Source: Lineolata rhizophorae (Eukaryota > Ascomycota > Dothideomycetes > Lineolatales > Lineolataceae). Taken from it: a stretch of 64,000 bases of DNA. The stretch covers positions 265,474 through 329,473 of the forward strand of contig MU001679.1 in the NCBI GenBank assembly GCA_010093515.1, read 5' to 3'. Shown here piece after piece: positions 1-11,517 of the stretch. Every line of letters begins with the position of its first letter. The first letter of the stretch is position 1. The translations under genes and the position numbers were made by a program. The notes under the pieces were generated by a model. The model made no database searches. It was not told the origin of the DNA and saw nothing but the letters and a program-made list of their open reading frames with translations.

Positions 1-261
1 AGGGGGGAATCCTCGCGCGTCGAGGTTGAGTATGTGTTCGATTATCGCCTGCTCTTCTATAGGCGTGAGGTTCTTGCAGTTGGGTTGGCAATCGCGTCGG
101 AAGGATTTTTTAGCGCGTCGGTCGATTAGCGTGGTTCGGGGGACGTTGTAGGCCAGGGCAGCCTCTTGTACTGATTTAATATCGCGTTTCTCGATAGCTT
201 GAAGAGCAAGCTTAATCCTAGCTTCCTGCGCATTAATATCTTTGCGTGGTTGTTGAGGCAT
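1..261 (-). mobile_element. Fot1/pogo-type DNA transposon, transposase N-terminus (partial)
   Basis: Reading leftward from the ATG at 261, 87 codons stay open to the window edge. The protein begins MPQQPRKDIN and carries a helix-turn-helix of the psq type over residues ~10-60 (IKLALQAIEKRD, then SVQEAALAYNVPRTTLIDR), followed by a region that normally leads into the CENP-B-type second HTH (LTPIEEQAIIEHI). This arrangement is typical of Fot1/pogo members of the Tc1/mariner superfamily, whose DDE catalytic domain would lie beyond position 1. No stop or shift is visible in the part present. The terminal inverted repeat should lie in the AT-rich DNA to the right (about 300-540), but I could not define it by eye. 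Confidence 0.8.
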
Positions 262-1578
262 TATACTGGTTCGTCTGGGATGATGCGGGATCGGTGGGCG
301 CTGTCGGCTCGGTGATATTGACGACTCGGTGATGAAACACGTTAATCAAGATTAAGGAATAGTGTGTAGATTAAATTCCTATAGCTTAGACCCATGCTCT
401 AGTTAGAAAGAAAAGATTCTACTCATTCTTTTATTTAAGTAAAATTCTATCTTCTAAACAGTAGTACTCTACATTTTTCATGGCGATACCATTTTTATTT
501 GTGTTAAAATGCCTAGGTAAATTTCCTATATCTTAGTACAGGAGCACTACGAATATCAAGAGACCAATGACTTAGCACCGTACGTTGCCCACCAGAATCA
601 CATCCGCATAGCACTGCGGCCGTACTACCGTGCTCAAGTTGAGGGGGGGAGATATCACTGGATCTGCCGGCCTATGGATGAATTTCTGCGGGACAACGTG
701 AAAACGCCAAGGAGGGCCACGGTTCCCACCTCCCCAAGCCAAAATGGTCCTCCATCTACCTCGCAGCACATTAGACGCTTCCGCAACTACCTCTCACTTC
801 ACCCCCTCCCTCCTCTCTCCGCGACCAGCAAGCGCACCGCCACCACACATGCACAACGAGCACGCACTGCCCCGACCTCAAAGCCAGAACAAGCCCGTAA
901 ATCACACGGCTCAATTCTACACTACCTAGAACGAAACAAGACGACCGTATCTCAACTAAGCCTACCCACGTACCACGCACACTCAAACACCCGTTCCACC
1001 CATCTCTCTCCCCTCAATTTGGTTTTTCTCTCACCGTTAAGGAACCCACCCCACCCACCCCACCCACCCCACCCACCCCCAAACGCGCCTTCCATACGCC
1101 CCGTGACCGCGCAACAAACGACCCGCCCGCACGCGTGCGTAAGAAACCCACAGCCAGCCCCACGCAGAACCATCTTCCCAGAACCGCCGTGTCGAATTCC
1201 GTGGAGCCGAGCTCGAGTCGCGCGCGTGCCGTGGAGCGGAGAGCTGGAGCCCGGGCAAGAGGAGGCAAGCTAGAGAGAGAGACACGGCTGCGGGCGTGGG
1301 TCTCCGGCCGTCGGTCGCGGAACGCGCGAGGAGGGGAGGATTGTTCCGACGGGCGGCGAGCATGGCAGAAGCAAAAGAAGAAAAGAAAAAGAGAGAAAAG
1401 AAAACAGAAGAAAAAGAGCAAAAAGCCAGACTAGACTAAACTAGCAAAAAAAAAAAAATGCAGTAGTAATAGAACAGAAGAGCATCAGACTCGTAAACCG
1501 CACTACGCAGACACCAGCACCAACCTCAGACCTTCCAGCCTTCCGCCCTCCCATCTCCGCCCCTCTCCACTCTCGCCC
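262..1578. other. gene-free stretch right of the transposon, downstream of AIM21
   Basis: Positions 262-560 are AT-rich and probably hold the transposon's non-coding end. Positions ~760-1100 are strongly C-rich on the + strand and include a 9-bp repeat (listed separately). Positions 1368-1430 form a nearly pure purine A/G run. ORFs here are low-complexity and look like products of base skew, not genes. The right part probably holds the 3' UTR of the minus-strand AIM21 gene. Confidence 0.6.
1045..1080. repeat. 9-bp tandem repeat (CCCACCCCA)x4, G4-prone
   Basis: Four head-to-tail copies of CCCACCCCA (the last ending in CCC). The minus strand reads as evenly spaced runs of 3-4 G, a sequence that can fold as a G-quadruplex. 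It lies about 500 bp beyond the stop codon of AIM21, on that gene's sense strand. Confidence 0.85.
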
Positions 1579-4500
1579 TCACGCACCTCCCTCTTTCCCC
1601 CTAACAACCACGTCCCCCTCATCAGGCGCCTTCCCGCCCACAAACGCCGTCAACTTCTCCCCCACCCCCACCTCCATCCCCGTCCCCATCCCCTCTCCCG
1701 CCCCGACCCCCGCCCCAATCGCCACGTCCTTCCTCCCCGTCTGCACCGCCTCGTCCTTCGCCGCCCCCGCTCCTTTCCTCAGCGCCTCGCCGTCCTCCTC
1801 GCTCACTTCCTCCTCATCCACCTCCACCGGCGCCTCCGCTTCCGCCGCCGGTTCCGCCACCGCCGAGCCCCCCATCGCCGACGCAAGCGGCACCTCCGCC
1901 TTCGGCGTCGCCAGATCCTCCGCCTCTGCCTCCGCCGGCGCCGGCGCCGGCGCCTTCTTCTTCTCCGCCCCGTGCCCCACGCCCCCATCCTCACCAATCT
2001 CCAACGCCGTCCACACCGGCGCGAACGACAGCCTCAACGCCGACCTGCTCTGCCCGTCCGCCGCGGCGGGGGCCCCCTTCGGCGCCACCGTCGCCGTCGC
2101 CGCGCCAGCCGCGGGCCCCGGACTCCGGCTGCCGCTGCTGGCCGCGGCGCCGGGCCTCCTCCTCCTCGCGGGGCCCCTCGCACGGCCTTTCCTCGCGTCG
2201 CCGAGCGGGCGCTTCTCCTCCTCCTCGTCCTGCTCGTCCTCCCTTTCTGACTCCTTGCCCCCGCCCCGCGCCTCCCCCTTCTCCGACGCCCCCGGCATCC
2301 GCACCCCCTGCTGCCCCAGCTGCAGCCTGCTGTTCAGGTCCTTCATGAAGCCCGCCTGTAGGGCGGCGATCTTGCCGCCGGGCGGGGGCCGGGCCGGCGC
2401 CGCGGGCTTCGGCTTGGGCGCCGGCGCCGCGGCCTCCTCGTCCGCCGCGGCGGCCGCCGACGACCGCTTGGTGGGGGCCCGCGCCGCTGCGCCCGGCCTC
2501 GCCGGCACCGAGGGCTTGGGCCTTTCCGGCACCGAGGGCGGGGCCTTCTTGTCCGGGCCGGCGTCGCCCGAGGGCTGCTTGCGCGGCGGCCTGGGCGGAA
2601 CGCTCGGCTTGGCGGTGGCGGCCGTGGCCGTGGCCATGGCCGCCTCGGCCTGCCTCTGGTCCTCCGCCACTTCCTTCTGCTGCTGCTCCTTCAGCTGCTG
2701 CTGCTCCTTCTGCTCCTCGACCGACGGCGGCGACCGCACCACCGTCACCAGCTGGTGGTGGTCGGGCGTGTCCTCCCAGATGTCCTGCGACGGGAAGCGC
2801 TGCTGCATGCCGGGCCGCCTGCCGCCGGCACCGCCTTCCTCGTCCAGCACGCGCCGCAGGTGCCGGTTGTGCCACGCCCCTTGCCGCGACGCCTGGTGCG
2901 CCGACAAGAAGTCGGCGTGGCCGCCGTCCCCGTCCTCGTCCTCGTCCTCGCCCGCCGGCCTCAGCTGCTTGTCCGACGCCGCCTTGGCGCCCGGCATGGC
3001 GCGCTTGCGGCTCTGCTCCTGCTCGGGCGTCTCGAAGGCGCCGGCGCCGGCGCCCTCGAACGCGGCCGCCGCCTTCTTCTCGTCCGTCGGCGACGGCAGG
3101 TGGTCCACGACCGTCTGCAGCTGCAGGCTGTTGGGCGTGTCCTCCCAGACGTCCTTCGACGGGAAGTAGTGGCGGGCGGGCAGGGCCGGGCGGGGGACCT
3201 TGCCGTCCTCGCCCTTACGGCCGCTGCCGCCCTTGCCGCCGTCCGCACCGCGGTGTTTCTGGCCGGCCTCGTCGTCCTCGTCGTCCTCGTCCTCCTCCGG
3301 GAATAGTGGCTCGTACTCCTTGACGTGTTCGAGCGGCTCGTGGTGGTCCTCGGACGACTGGAAGCGTGACATGCCCGCTGGCGGCGAGTGCAGGCTGTTG
3401 TTTCTACTCGTCGGCCGTGTTGTCGGTCTACTGCTACTACTCTTGGGTCTAAGGGCATCGAGTTCCTCGGTCGTGTACATGCTGCTGCGGCGGCCTTCCG
3501 GCTCGGGCGACACGGCTGGCTGCAGGTACTCGGCCTCGGGGTGCTTGGCCACCTCGTCCTCCGCGAGGATGGGCGTCTCACGGTCCTCGTGCTCGTCGCC
3601 AGGGACGCTCGGAGCCCAATCGACGCTCTTCTGCGGCGCGTCAATGTGGATGACGTCCTCCTCGGCCTCGCTTTCGACGGCGCCGGCCTCGCTCGTCGTC
3701 GAAGTCTTCTTCTTCAGCTCGTTGATGGGGAAGCTCGCCTTGCGGAGCGGGGACTCGGCGTGCGTCTGGGAGCTGCCGGAGCGGCCCTTGGCGACCGACG
3801 GCGGACGGGGCGAAGCCATCCTCGACGCGAACTCCTCGTGGGCCATGTAACCGATCATCTCGTCGGGCGTGCTCATCGCGTTGACGCCGGAGCCTACGAA
3901 CGACAGCGTTAGAACATCCATGTAGCCACCTCTTGGAATCGAAAGTACCCACCCATTCCGACGCCATTGCGCGCGGTTTCCCGCACCAACTTATTCAAAT
4001 CGTCGCTGCTCAGGTGGTAGTCCTTGCGGTTCTCCTGGATGCCGGGCCCGTACTCGCCCTCGAGCGCCTCGGGATGCTTCTCGTACCACTTCTTCTCGAG
4101 CGGGTGCCGCGGCTCGACGCCATGGCCATGCAAGCCGTAGCTACCGGGCGGCACGGTGAAGATCTCGCGCCCGCTCTTGGTGCGCTGATGCCTCGGGCGC
4201 TGCGGCACCGGGGCCGAAGCATCGCCGCTGCCGAGGCCGCCGGCGCCGGCGCCGCTAACGCCGCCGCCAGAGACGGAGCCGCTGCTCGTCTGGAAGGGCC
4301 CGGCCTGGCCCGGCGCCGGCGTCGGCGCCTGCACGTCGCCCGCGTTCGGGTACATGGGCACCTGGATCCCGATCTCGGGGATGCCGTGCTCCTCGTCCTC
4401 TTTGTATATGGACTGCGGGCGGGTGCCGAGCGAGGAGGAGGAGCGGGTGGCGTCGAGGCCCAGGCCGAAGCCCGAGGCGGACGCAGCGCCGCCGCCGCCG

Positions 4501-5168
4501 CTCGTCGAGGACGGTGGGCGCGGCGCCTTGTTGCCGGCGCCGCCGGCGGCGGACGACGAGTCGTCGGCGCCGTCGTAGGCGGCGCCCTTGCCAACGCCGG
4601 CGGCTTCGGCCTGGCTGCTGTCGGTGCGCGTCACGGTGGCGATGCGCGACTTGGCCATGCTCTTGGGCATCGAGGCCGTCGGCGCGTACAGCGGCAGGTC
4701 GCCAGCGACGTTCTTGGTCTGCTCGGGCTTGCCGACGACCGAGTCGGCGTCGGCGTCGTCGTCCGCGTAGGCCATCTTGTCGCCGGGGGCGGCGGCCGCC
4801 ACGGCGTCCTTTTCGCGGTCGTGGTCGTGGTCGTGGTCGCCGCTGCCGCCGGTCGTGAGGTGCAGCAGCGAGGCGTACTCCTGGCCCTCCTGGCCGATGG
4901 AGGGCAGGGTCACGCTGGGCGGGCGCCGCGGCGGCGAGTCGCCGAGCTCGCGCTTGGAGCCGAGGCCGTTGGGCCCGTGGCTCGCCTTGTGCACGAAGGA
5001 CGGGTCGTTGAGGGGCGAGCGCGCGAACGTGTTGCGGTTCGGCGAGGCGGAGCGGTCCGGGCGCCGGGCCGGCCGCGGAGGCACGCGCGGCACGTCCATG
5101 GACGCCGTGGGCCCGGCCGCCTGGTTCTGGGTGCGCGCGGGGCGCGGCGGAACCGTGGGCATCGACAT
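1579..5168 (-). CDS. AIM21: Aim21-family actin-patch regulator
   Basis: Two exons, 5168-3953 and 3893-1579, encode 1176 residues. The 59-nt intron (3894-3952) has donor GTGGGT, branch TTCTAAC and acceptor GTAG. The start is the first of two close methionines (MSMPTVPPRPA). The protein is proline-rich and disordered, with many SH3-ligand motifs (PPRPAR near the N-terminus, VPPRPPRK and VPERPKPSVPARP near residues 835-870). The family signature KIAALQAGFMKDLNSRLQLG sits at ~913-932, and the MSTPDEMIGY...EEFASRMASPRP block follows the intron. Yeast Aim21 works with Tda2 and capping protein at endocytic actin patches; this role is transferred by family. Two copies of FPS(K/Q)D(V/I)WEDTP at ~649 and ~772 form an internal repeat. 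The protein is longer than yeast Aim21 because of acidic and alanine-rich low-complexity segments. Confidence 0.88.
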
Positions 5169-8002
5169 CGTGGTGCGTAGGTGCGTGTCGTGTGTGTGTA
5201 CTGCGAATTGCGGAAAAGGAGGCTGTTCGGGTGGGATGCGAGCGCTGCAGAGTCTGAACGAGAGCGGTTGCGAGGCGCAATGGTCAGCATGTGAAGCTAC
5301 GTACGCGGTTGGCGCCAATCTGAGACAAGGTGAGGGAGCCGCGAGCTTGTCCGGGCTGAGGGGCCCGTGGGCGTGTGGGCTGTTGTGGAGGGGCAGCCCG
5401 GGAAGCTGCTCCGGCAGCGGTGGGAGACGGACGTTGCCCCGCCGTTGCCCTGGCCGTCGCCGGCAAGGCTCAGGAAGCCGATCCTGATAGCCAGCCGGCG
5501 CACGGCGATAACAATGATTTGTTGTTGGGGGGCGCTGGCGTCGGCCCACCGGCGGGCAGCAAGGCGGTGACGATAACGCCTGGCAGTATGTCCGGGAACG
5601 GGGGACGGGAACATGAAAGCAGACTCACCGAGAAGCTTCAAGAAACAGCGAGCGTGGGTTCAGGAGCGTATTCGTGGCATCCAATCTCGCGGAGAGAGCG
5701 TTGTGGTGTTGCGGGTGGTCACGACTCAGCTGGCAAGACGAGAGATGCTGCGTGCAGAGAGAAAGGGATCAAGGGCCAGGGGGGCGGCACACGTCCGAGG
5801 AGAATTGAAGGTTTATGATGGGGGAGGCGGGCGGGCGATCTGATGCGGGCTTGGCATGGCGCAAAGCGTGCATCTCAGTTGCAATGACGACGCCGCCATT
5901 GGCCAGCCCGCCCCGCTGCGGCATTTCTAGGCTCAAAGAAAAACCAAACGGCAGCCCCTCGCCCCGTTTTCTTCCCCAGGCTTTGACTCGCCAGGAGCGT
6001 ATTTTATTCTCGAGCAATCCGGCAAATTGCAGCAAGTTCGTGCGGGTTTTGCTAGCCCTGTGCGCTTTGTGCGCTTTGTTCATGCCGGCGGGCGGCCAGA
6101 CCGGTCTGCGAGAACATGCAGAAGGGCTTCCAACCATCGGACGAGCCCTCCCGTCGGTAGCCCCCTTGCCAGCAAGTACCTGCCTGCCGCCCAGAGTACT
6201 ACGACGTGCTGTACCCAGGCACGACAAAACCACCCTGATGGATCCAAAGGACGCCGGTCGCTCCCTCGCCTGTTGCCGAGCAGGAATCGTCCCATACGTC
6301 CGCCGGGGCTCGTCGTGGACGCCCGCCGAGGAGCCCGATGTGGCATCATCATCATCATCGCCCAGCCCCAACCTACCGATCGATGCAGCACCACCATGCA
6401 CAGCCCCTCGGCGTCTTGCATCTTGCGGTCAAGGCGGCATAGCGCAGATGAAGAATCTGCTTCGCAGACTGACCTTTTTCGGCACCCTCCACGACTGCAC
6501 AACCCCGTGATTGCTCTCGCGTGCCGCGTTCCTGACATTCTGCTGGCTTCCGCGTCGTCTGCTGACCGACGACCCCGCCGTTTGCCCCCCCTAGATGCGC
6601 CCCGCCGCTTGTTTACTTACTGTACATACGCTAGGCAACGAACGGGCTTCAGCTCTAGTGTACCTAGGTTGTGCGTACTAGCCCTCGCTAGGTACATACA
6701 CACGCACCCGAACTTACCGCCGTTTCGACCTTTCTCTTCCTTTCTGTTCTTCCTTTTTTCTTTTGCCTTTCTCCAAGAAACTCGCCCGCCTTGGCGCTAC
6801 TGCGCCTACCGTGCTCCAAACTTCTCCGTAGGCGAAACTGCTGAGCCCTGGGACCGTGAAGGACCCTTGTCGCCGCGCGGAAGCCACGCCTATGCAGGCC
6901 CCAGGTCCTAAAACGCTGCAGCTAGGCACAAATCCTCATGCACGGCAACGTACTCCCATGGACAGAATTTACGAAAGGAAATGATGGGGAAAAAAAAGGG
7001 GGGGGCTCTGGTCATGCCCACAGTCAACCTAGCCGATCTCAGCAGTTCTCCTCTTCCACCCTCCCTAACTCACGCAGCCAACTATTGAAATCTTGACCAC
7101 CAAAAAAAATGCGAACGGCCCGGTCCCTGTGTCTCGATCCCGCCCGTCCCGTCCGTCCCTGTCGTGCTCCGAACGCTCCGGGTCCACGTGAATGCCCGTA
7201 GTAACGCGAACAGGTAATCGCAACTGTCCAATTGCGTAACTAGCAGCGTGGCGTCCCGCCCGTCCAGCCGCCATCTGTTCGTGCCATTGAGAGCTACAGT
7301 ATGTGGTACGTTGTATGCACCGGTAGGTATGTACATCCCCGCACAAATCACGAGCCTCCAAATGTCACCCGGGAATCTGCACTGGGGCCGACGGGGTGTC
7401 ACAGTAGGCTCGCTCAGAGGCGTGACGTAAAGCACATACGGGTGCCCCGCGTTCTCCGCGTGCCCTATAAGCAGTCGCTGCGTCGGTGTACCTATCTGCA
7501 TTTCTTCAAATAAGATCATGCCACCTCCCACCATGAATTTCGAGGATTAAAAATAATATGTACAAGAGGGCGGACCAGCCAGCCGCCCAATCGAAAGCGA
7601 GCCACCACTCCTGACACCGCGCGTCGCCGCCGCTCTCCACCTTTTTGTTGAGAGACGCGACCGCCCGCCCCGTGTCATGCGGTTGTGGCCCGCGTATTAG
7701 AATACAAAAAGACGCTCACAGTACTTCCCAACTCGAAGGGCAATCCCCCCAATGGTCGAGGTACCCGCAAGTCTAGCCCGTTGCTAGCCGGACCCGGTTC
7801 CGAGTACTCCGCCCGTAATTAACGCGCAGCCGCCAAGACACCATCTATACAGACGCGAGGATGGAACCAACTTGAACCAATCAAGTCTCCGTTTTCAAAA
7901 GCTCGGGACTTCATCTTGGGGAAATCCAGGGACTGATAGTTTCGCAAAGCCCATGAAACAGTGCCATCTCCGCTTCAACGAACCACCCCAACCCCCCGGG
8001 GC
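5169..8002. other. 2.8-kb gene-free stretch between AIM21 and ERG25
   Basis: This holds the 5' flank of AIM21 and the 3' flank of ERG25. Overlapping ORFs on both strands show no domain, consistent splice structure or family motif, so I call no gene. Small features are a CAT run near 6345-6360, a duplicated gcgctttgt near 6060 and homopolymer runs near 6990. Long 5' UTR introns of AIM21 cannot be excluded. Confidence 0.55.
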
Positions 8003-9137
8003 TTACTGAGCCTTTGCCGACAGCGCCTTCTGCTTCTCCGCCGCCTTGGCGCGGCGCCGCTTGGACGCCTCGGGCCCGGACTCGGTGTCCAGGACGTAGT
8101 CCCACCAGCGGAAGCTGGAGGCGTAGTTGCCGACGAAGCGCTCGTGGTGGGTGTCGTGGTGGTCGGCGCCGGCCCAGAAGGGCAGGAAGTGGTGCAGGCT
8201 CCAGGGGAACTCGTAGCCCGAGTGCGCGTCGATGGCCTGGAAGAGGCGCAGCACGATCCAGACGTACATGGTCAGTATGTGCAGGTCGCCCGTGGCGGCG
8301 ACCCAGAGGATGGGCCCGCCGACGGTGCCGAGGCCCAGCATCATCACTTCGATGGGCGACGCGTACTCGGCTGCCAGGCCGAAGGGCGCGCTGTACTGGT
8401 GGTGGATCTTGTGGATGTGCTTGTACAGCGACGGGTACACGTGCATGGCCCGGTGCGTCCAGTAGTGCCATGTGTCTTCCATCACGAAGAAGATGGCGAT
8501 CTGGTAGGCCATCTTGAAGGGCGACGGGAAGGGCACGCTGGTCTCGAGGCCGAAGAATTGCGCAAGGGGGTGGAAGAGCCTGCTCCCAAGTCAGTATCCC
8601 AGCAGCCCGCGGGGACGGTATAAGGGGGGCTTCTCGTACCAGATCTGAGGCAATTCAACAGTGAAGTGGCTCAGCAGGACGAGCATCGCGCATTGCCATT
8701 GCTCCTTGGCCGTGGGGATTTTTTGCTATCAAACACGTTAGCCGACACATGTTCAATCGAAGGTCGGCCCAAGCAATCAGCCGTCAGGACCTGGACATAC
8801 GTTCTGAATCTTGTACTTGTTGAACCAGGGTATGCAGTCGATGATGATCCAGGGCAGCGACCGGCCGAAGTAGACCAGCTCGTGCATGGCGAACGACATG
8901 ACGCCCGTGGCCAGCACGTCGTTCTGCATGAACGAGTACCACGTCAACCACAGCCGCTCGGCGTAGTTGAGCTGCACGTTGTACTTGGATATCTCGTCGA
9001 ACTGGCCCCAGTACGTGTCCGGCAGCGCCGCCGGCTGCACGATTGTCGTCGAGTTCCTGCTTGCGGCGTTAGCGTTGCCCTTGCTGCCAAGCCGCGCGGA
9101 GAGGTATCCGTCGGGCGGTTGGGGGGAAACCGTACAT
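8003..9137 (-). CDS. ERG25: C-4 methylsterol oxidase (sterol C-4 demethylation)
   Basis: Exons in order are 9137-9136 (only AT of the ATG), 9056-8801, 8725-8640 and 8579-8003, giving 306 residues. The three di-iron histidine motifs of the fatty-acid-hydroxylase superfamily are present: HYWTH at ~153, HKIHH at ~171 and HDTHH at ~256. The N-terminal part ([28 protein letters not shown]) matches fungal Erg25 closely. The enzyme oxidises the 4-alpha-methyl group in ergosterol synthesis in the ER. All introns (79, 75 and 60 nt) have good branch sites. The first splits the start codon: CCACCAT|GTACGG...GCTAACG...CAG|GAACTCG joins to ATGAACTCG, giving the expected MNST start. Without that splice the AUG opens a 22-codon dead-end ORF. 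Confidence 0.9.
9057..9135 (-). promoter_or_regulatory. intron inside the ERG25 start codon
   Basis: A 79-nt intron with donor GTACGG, branch GCTAACG and acceptor GCAG lies between the AT and G of the start codon. If it is retained, translation from the same AUG (CCACCATGT) reads 22 codons and stops at a TAA that is part of the branch-site sequence. Splicing is therefore needed to produce Erg25. Confidence 0.75.
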
Positions 9138-10083
9138 GGTGGAACGGCAAGTCTTGCGCGGCTTCGGTGGCTTCGGTGGTTGAGTCGGTCTCCAGCAGGA
9201 AAAGCGCAAAAAAAGAAACAGAAATCCCCGCAGGAAGAGCGCGTCTGTAGGAGGCCGAAGAGGCGTGTGGAGGGAACCGTTCGGTGGTTTTGTAGAAGGA
9301 GAAAAGAAGAACTGTTGCGGGCGGCGGCGCCAGGGACAGGCACGATAACCACGCCACAAAGGTTGAGCCGGAATTGGCGTCTGCCGGGGTGCACGGCGGC
9401 TGTCTGCCGATTCGCCTCCGGGGCCAATCGTGGCCCAGGACGTGAGATCGTGTTGAGGGAAACCGGCGGTGTGCACACGTGATCGGAGCGCCCTGATTGG
9501 GCGGTACCTTGCTTGCGGGCCGCCGGAAGCAGGGCTTCCGGCCCACCTCGACCTCATGAGATGGTGACCTGTGACGCTGGGCTCGCCACGCTTCCGTATC
9601 GTATGTACGGAAGGGGTCCGGATCATCCGCGATATCGCACCGTCAGTTGCTTCAATTGCTCATTTCGGATTTCTGTCTTGCGTGGCCACGTTCGCCGCAC
9701 GGATACTAAGAATCGAACAGACCATGATGGGCCATGAAGAGTGTTGAAGCTTTTGTTTGCTGCGGTCTAGACGCACTACCCCCTGCGACCCTTCAAGCGG
9801 AGATGCGGCATTTGGTGCAGTACTCAGTAACTTCCCTTTTCCAGTCGCCAGTCCTGCAAATTCATTCATTTAGGACCCCCTCATACGACTACGAACAATC
9901 ATTCCAATGCTACCGAACATTTTTACCTTTTTCTTTTTGCCTTCCAATGCAGCATCTTTTGGACCACAGCTCAACGTCACGTGACACTGCTGCGAGTAGA
10001 GTCTAGTACAGTCCACGAACAATCTTCTTGCCTGGGACATAGTCAGCGTGGCTGCTGAGAAGGGAGAATGGCCGACATCGTGA
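9138..10083. other. ERG25 promoter side / 3' flank of the dehydrogenase gene
   Basis: No gene is supported. Positions 9138-9500 form the ERG25 leader and promoter. A perfect 8-bp stem (GCCGGAAG/CTTCCGGC, 5-nt loop) lies at 9522-9542. A TCACGTGA palindrome lies near 9977-9984. Confidence 0.5.
9522..9542. repeat. short perfect inverted repeat upstream of ERG25
   Basis: GCCGGAAG, loop CAGGG, CTTCCGGC. It lies about 385 bp upstream of the ERG25 start codon. It could be a hairpin or a palindromic protein site; nothing else identifies it. Confidence 0.5.
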
Positions 10084-11517
10084 TCATACATGCTTCCAAA
10101 TCCGGGTGCTCTGGACTCCGAAGTCCACGAATAGCGATCGCTTCTTCTTGTCCAGGCGGGACGTTATACTACACCATATTTCAGCACCGCGATTCGCATC
10201 GAAGAATTCCAGGGGCGCGATTGATACCATTGCCAGCGCCCGCTTCAAGCCCAAGTTCGTCACCAGCTCATCCACGGCATCCGCAACCGCATGCGCGGCA
10301 GCCTTATGATTTCCTTCCGCCGCCGCTTTCTTCCCAATGTACGGCAACGCCCTCGCAATCTGCCTCGCCGCTTCCTCGCTGCTGTCCGCCTTGTGATGCA
10401 GCACGGGCGCCAGACTCATGCATGACGTGATGCCGTGCGGGATGCCGTAGGCGGCGCCGACGGCGTGGCCGATGCTGTGGCTCAGCCCGACAGAGCCGCG
10501 GTACAGGAACGGGAACAGCGCGCCGTAGGCGGCGATCAGGAGGCGCTGGCGCACCTCGACGTCTTCGGGCTTGGCTTTGGAGGCGGGCAGGTAGGCGAAG
10601 AGGTCGCGGATCGCCTCGAGGCCGAGGCGCTTGGTGGGGAATTCGGAGGCTTGCGGGTGGTAGAGCAGCTCGAGGGCGTGGTCGAGGGCTCGGAGCTGCG
10701 GAGCTGGTGAGTTTGAGCCGGACTCGATGCTGTGGGAGGTGGGTGGTTCTGCTGGTGGCTTACCCCGGTACTGGTCCAGAGCTCGATTGGCGTGTGCAGG
10801 GCTAGCTCTCCATCGTACAGTACCGCTACAACATCTATTAGCAGAGCGGCTCGGAGAGATAGGTGTTTTCCTACCACCTTTCGGCACGAGCTCAGAGTCG
10901 CTGATTCCCACTTTTTGGCCTTCGTCGTTCGTAAACCCCGCATTCTGCGTCGTCTCGGCTACGCTCAACGTCGTGGGGACCGCAATCTGAGGAATCCATT
11001 TCCCGGTGTCTCCGTGGAACGTATGAGCCACAACTTTGGCCGAGTCGATCGGGGATCCGCCCCCGACTGAGACAAGGATGTCGGCGCTGGATTCTTTGAA
11101 CAAGGTGATCGCTTTGCGGATGGCATCGATGGGCCTTTTCGTACACTCGAGTCAGCGTTACGTATGTTAACGGTGAGTCGAATCTCCAATAGAGTGCATA
11201 CGCATGCTGGCCGATTTCATTGAAAGTACCAGCGTGGGCATCTCCAAGAATTGACTGGACCTGTTTAATAACTGGCGTCTTGGAAAGTGAACGTCCGGTG
11301 ATAATGAAGGCCTTTGATGCTCCGATCGACTGAACAAGCGAAAGCAGGTTTTGAATGGCCCCTGTTGAACGGCGGTCAGAGTCCAGATATTTCATGAGTG
11401 ATAATAGCACGAAGCACCTAATCCATATATCATATGCTTCACTGGCGAAGCAGTATAGTGCCCTTGAACGGAGCTATCGATTCCATGCAAGTCCAACGAT
11501 TCAATTTGTGTTGTCAT
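10084..11517 (-). CDS. iron-type alcohol dehydrogenase / maleylacetate reductase-like
   Basis: Five exons (11517-11418, 11361-11202, 11134-10878, 10825-10764, 10695-10084) encode 396 residues. The nucleotide-binding loop GGGSPIDSAK and the metal-site region SHSIGHAVGAAYGIPHGITS with its histidines identify a group III (Fe-ADH) dehydrogenase. The segments IYGLGAIQNLL, GASKAFIITGRSL, VPTTLSVAETTQNAGFT and RALDHALELLYHP follow the fungal maleylacetate-reductase-like branch. Such enzymes reduce carbonyl substrates with NAD(P)H, for example in breakdown of aromatics; the substrate cannot be read from sequence. Introns are 56, 67, 52 and 68 nt. The first two donors after the start are weaker (GTGCTT, GTATGC) and the third is GTGGTA, but every join restores a conserved family motif. 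The start (MTTQ) is the ATG nearest the conserved region; an ATG further upstream in frame is not excluded. Confidence 0.82.

Noticed and set aside
674-1434. Overlapping ORFs on both strands (199, 135, 108 and 99 codons)
   Set aside because: Composition is Pro/His/Arg-rich and follows the C-rich strand skew and the 9-bp repeat. No domain or splice pattern was found.
2255-3169. 304-codon + strand ORF and similar long ORFs inside AIM21
   Set aside because: They mirror the GC-rich third positions of the real minus-strand gene.
5769-6911. ORFs of 210-294 codons on both strands
   Set aside because: They overlap each other, have protein-unlike composition and no family motif; likely chance in GC-rich intergenic DNA.
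10084-11517. Reading the dehydrogenase gene as a pseudogene because its frames change
   Set aside because: Each frame change coincides with an intron of 52-68 nt with usable sites, and every join restores a conserved family motif.
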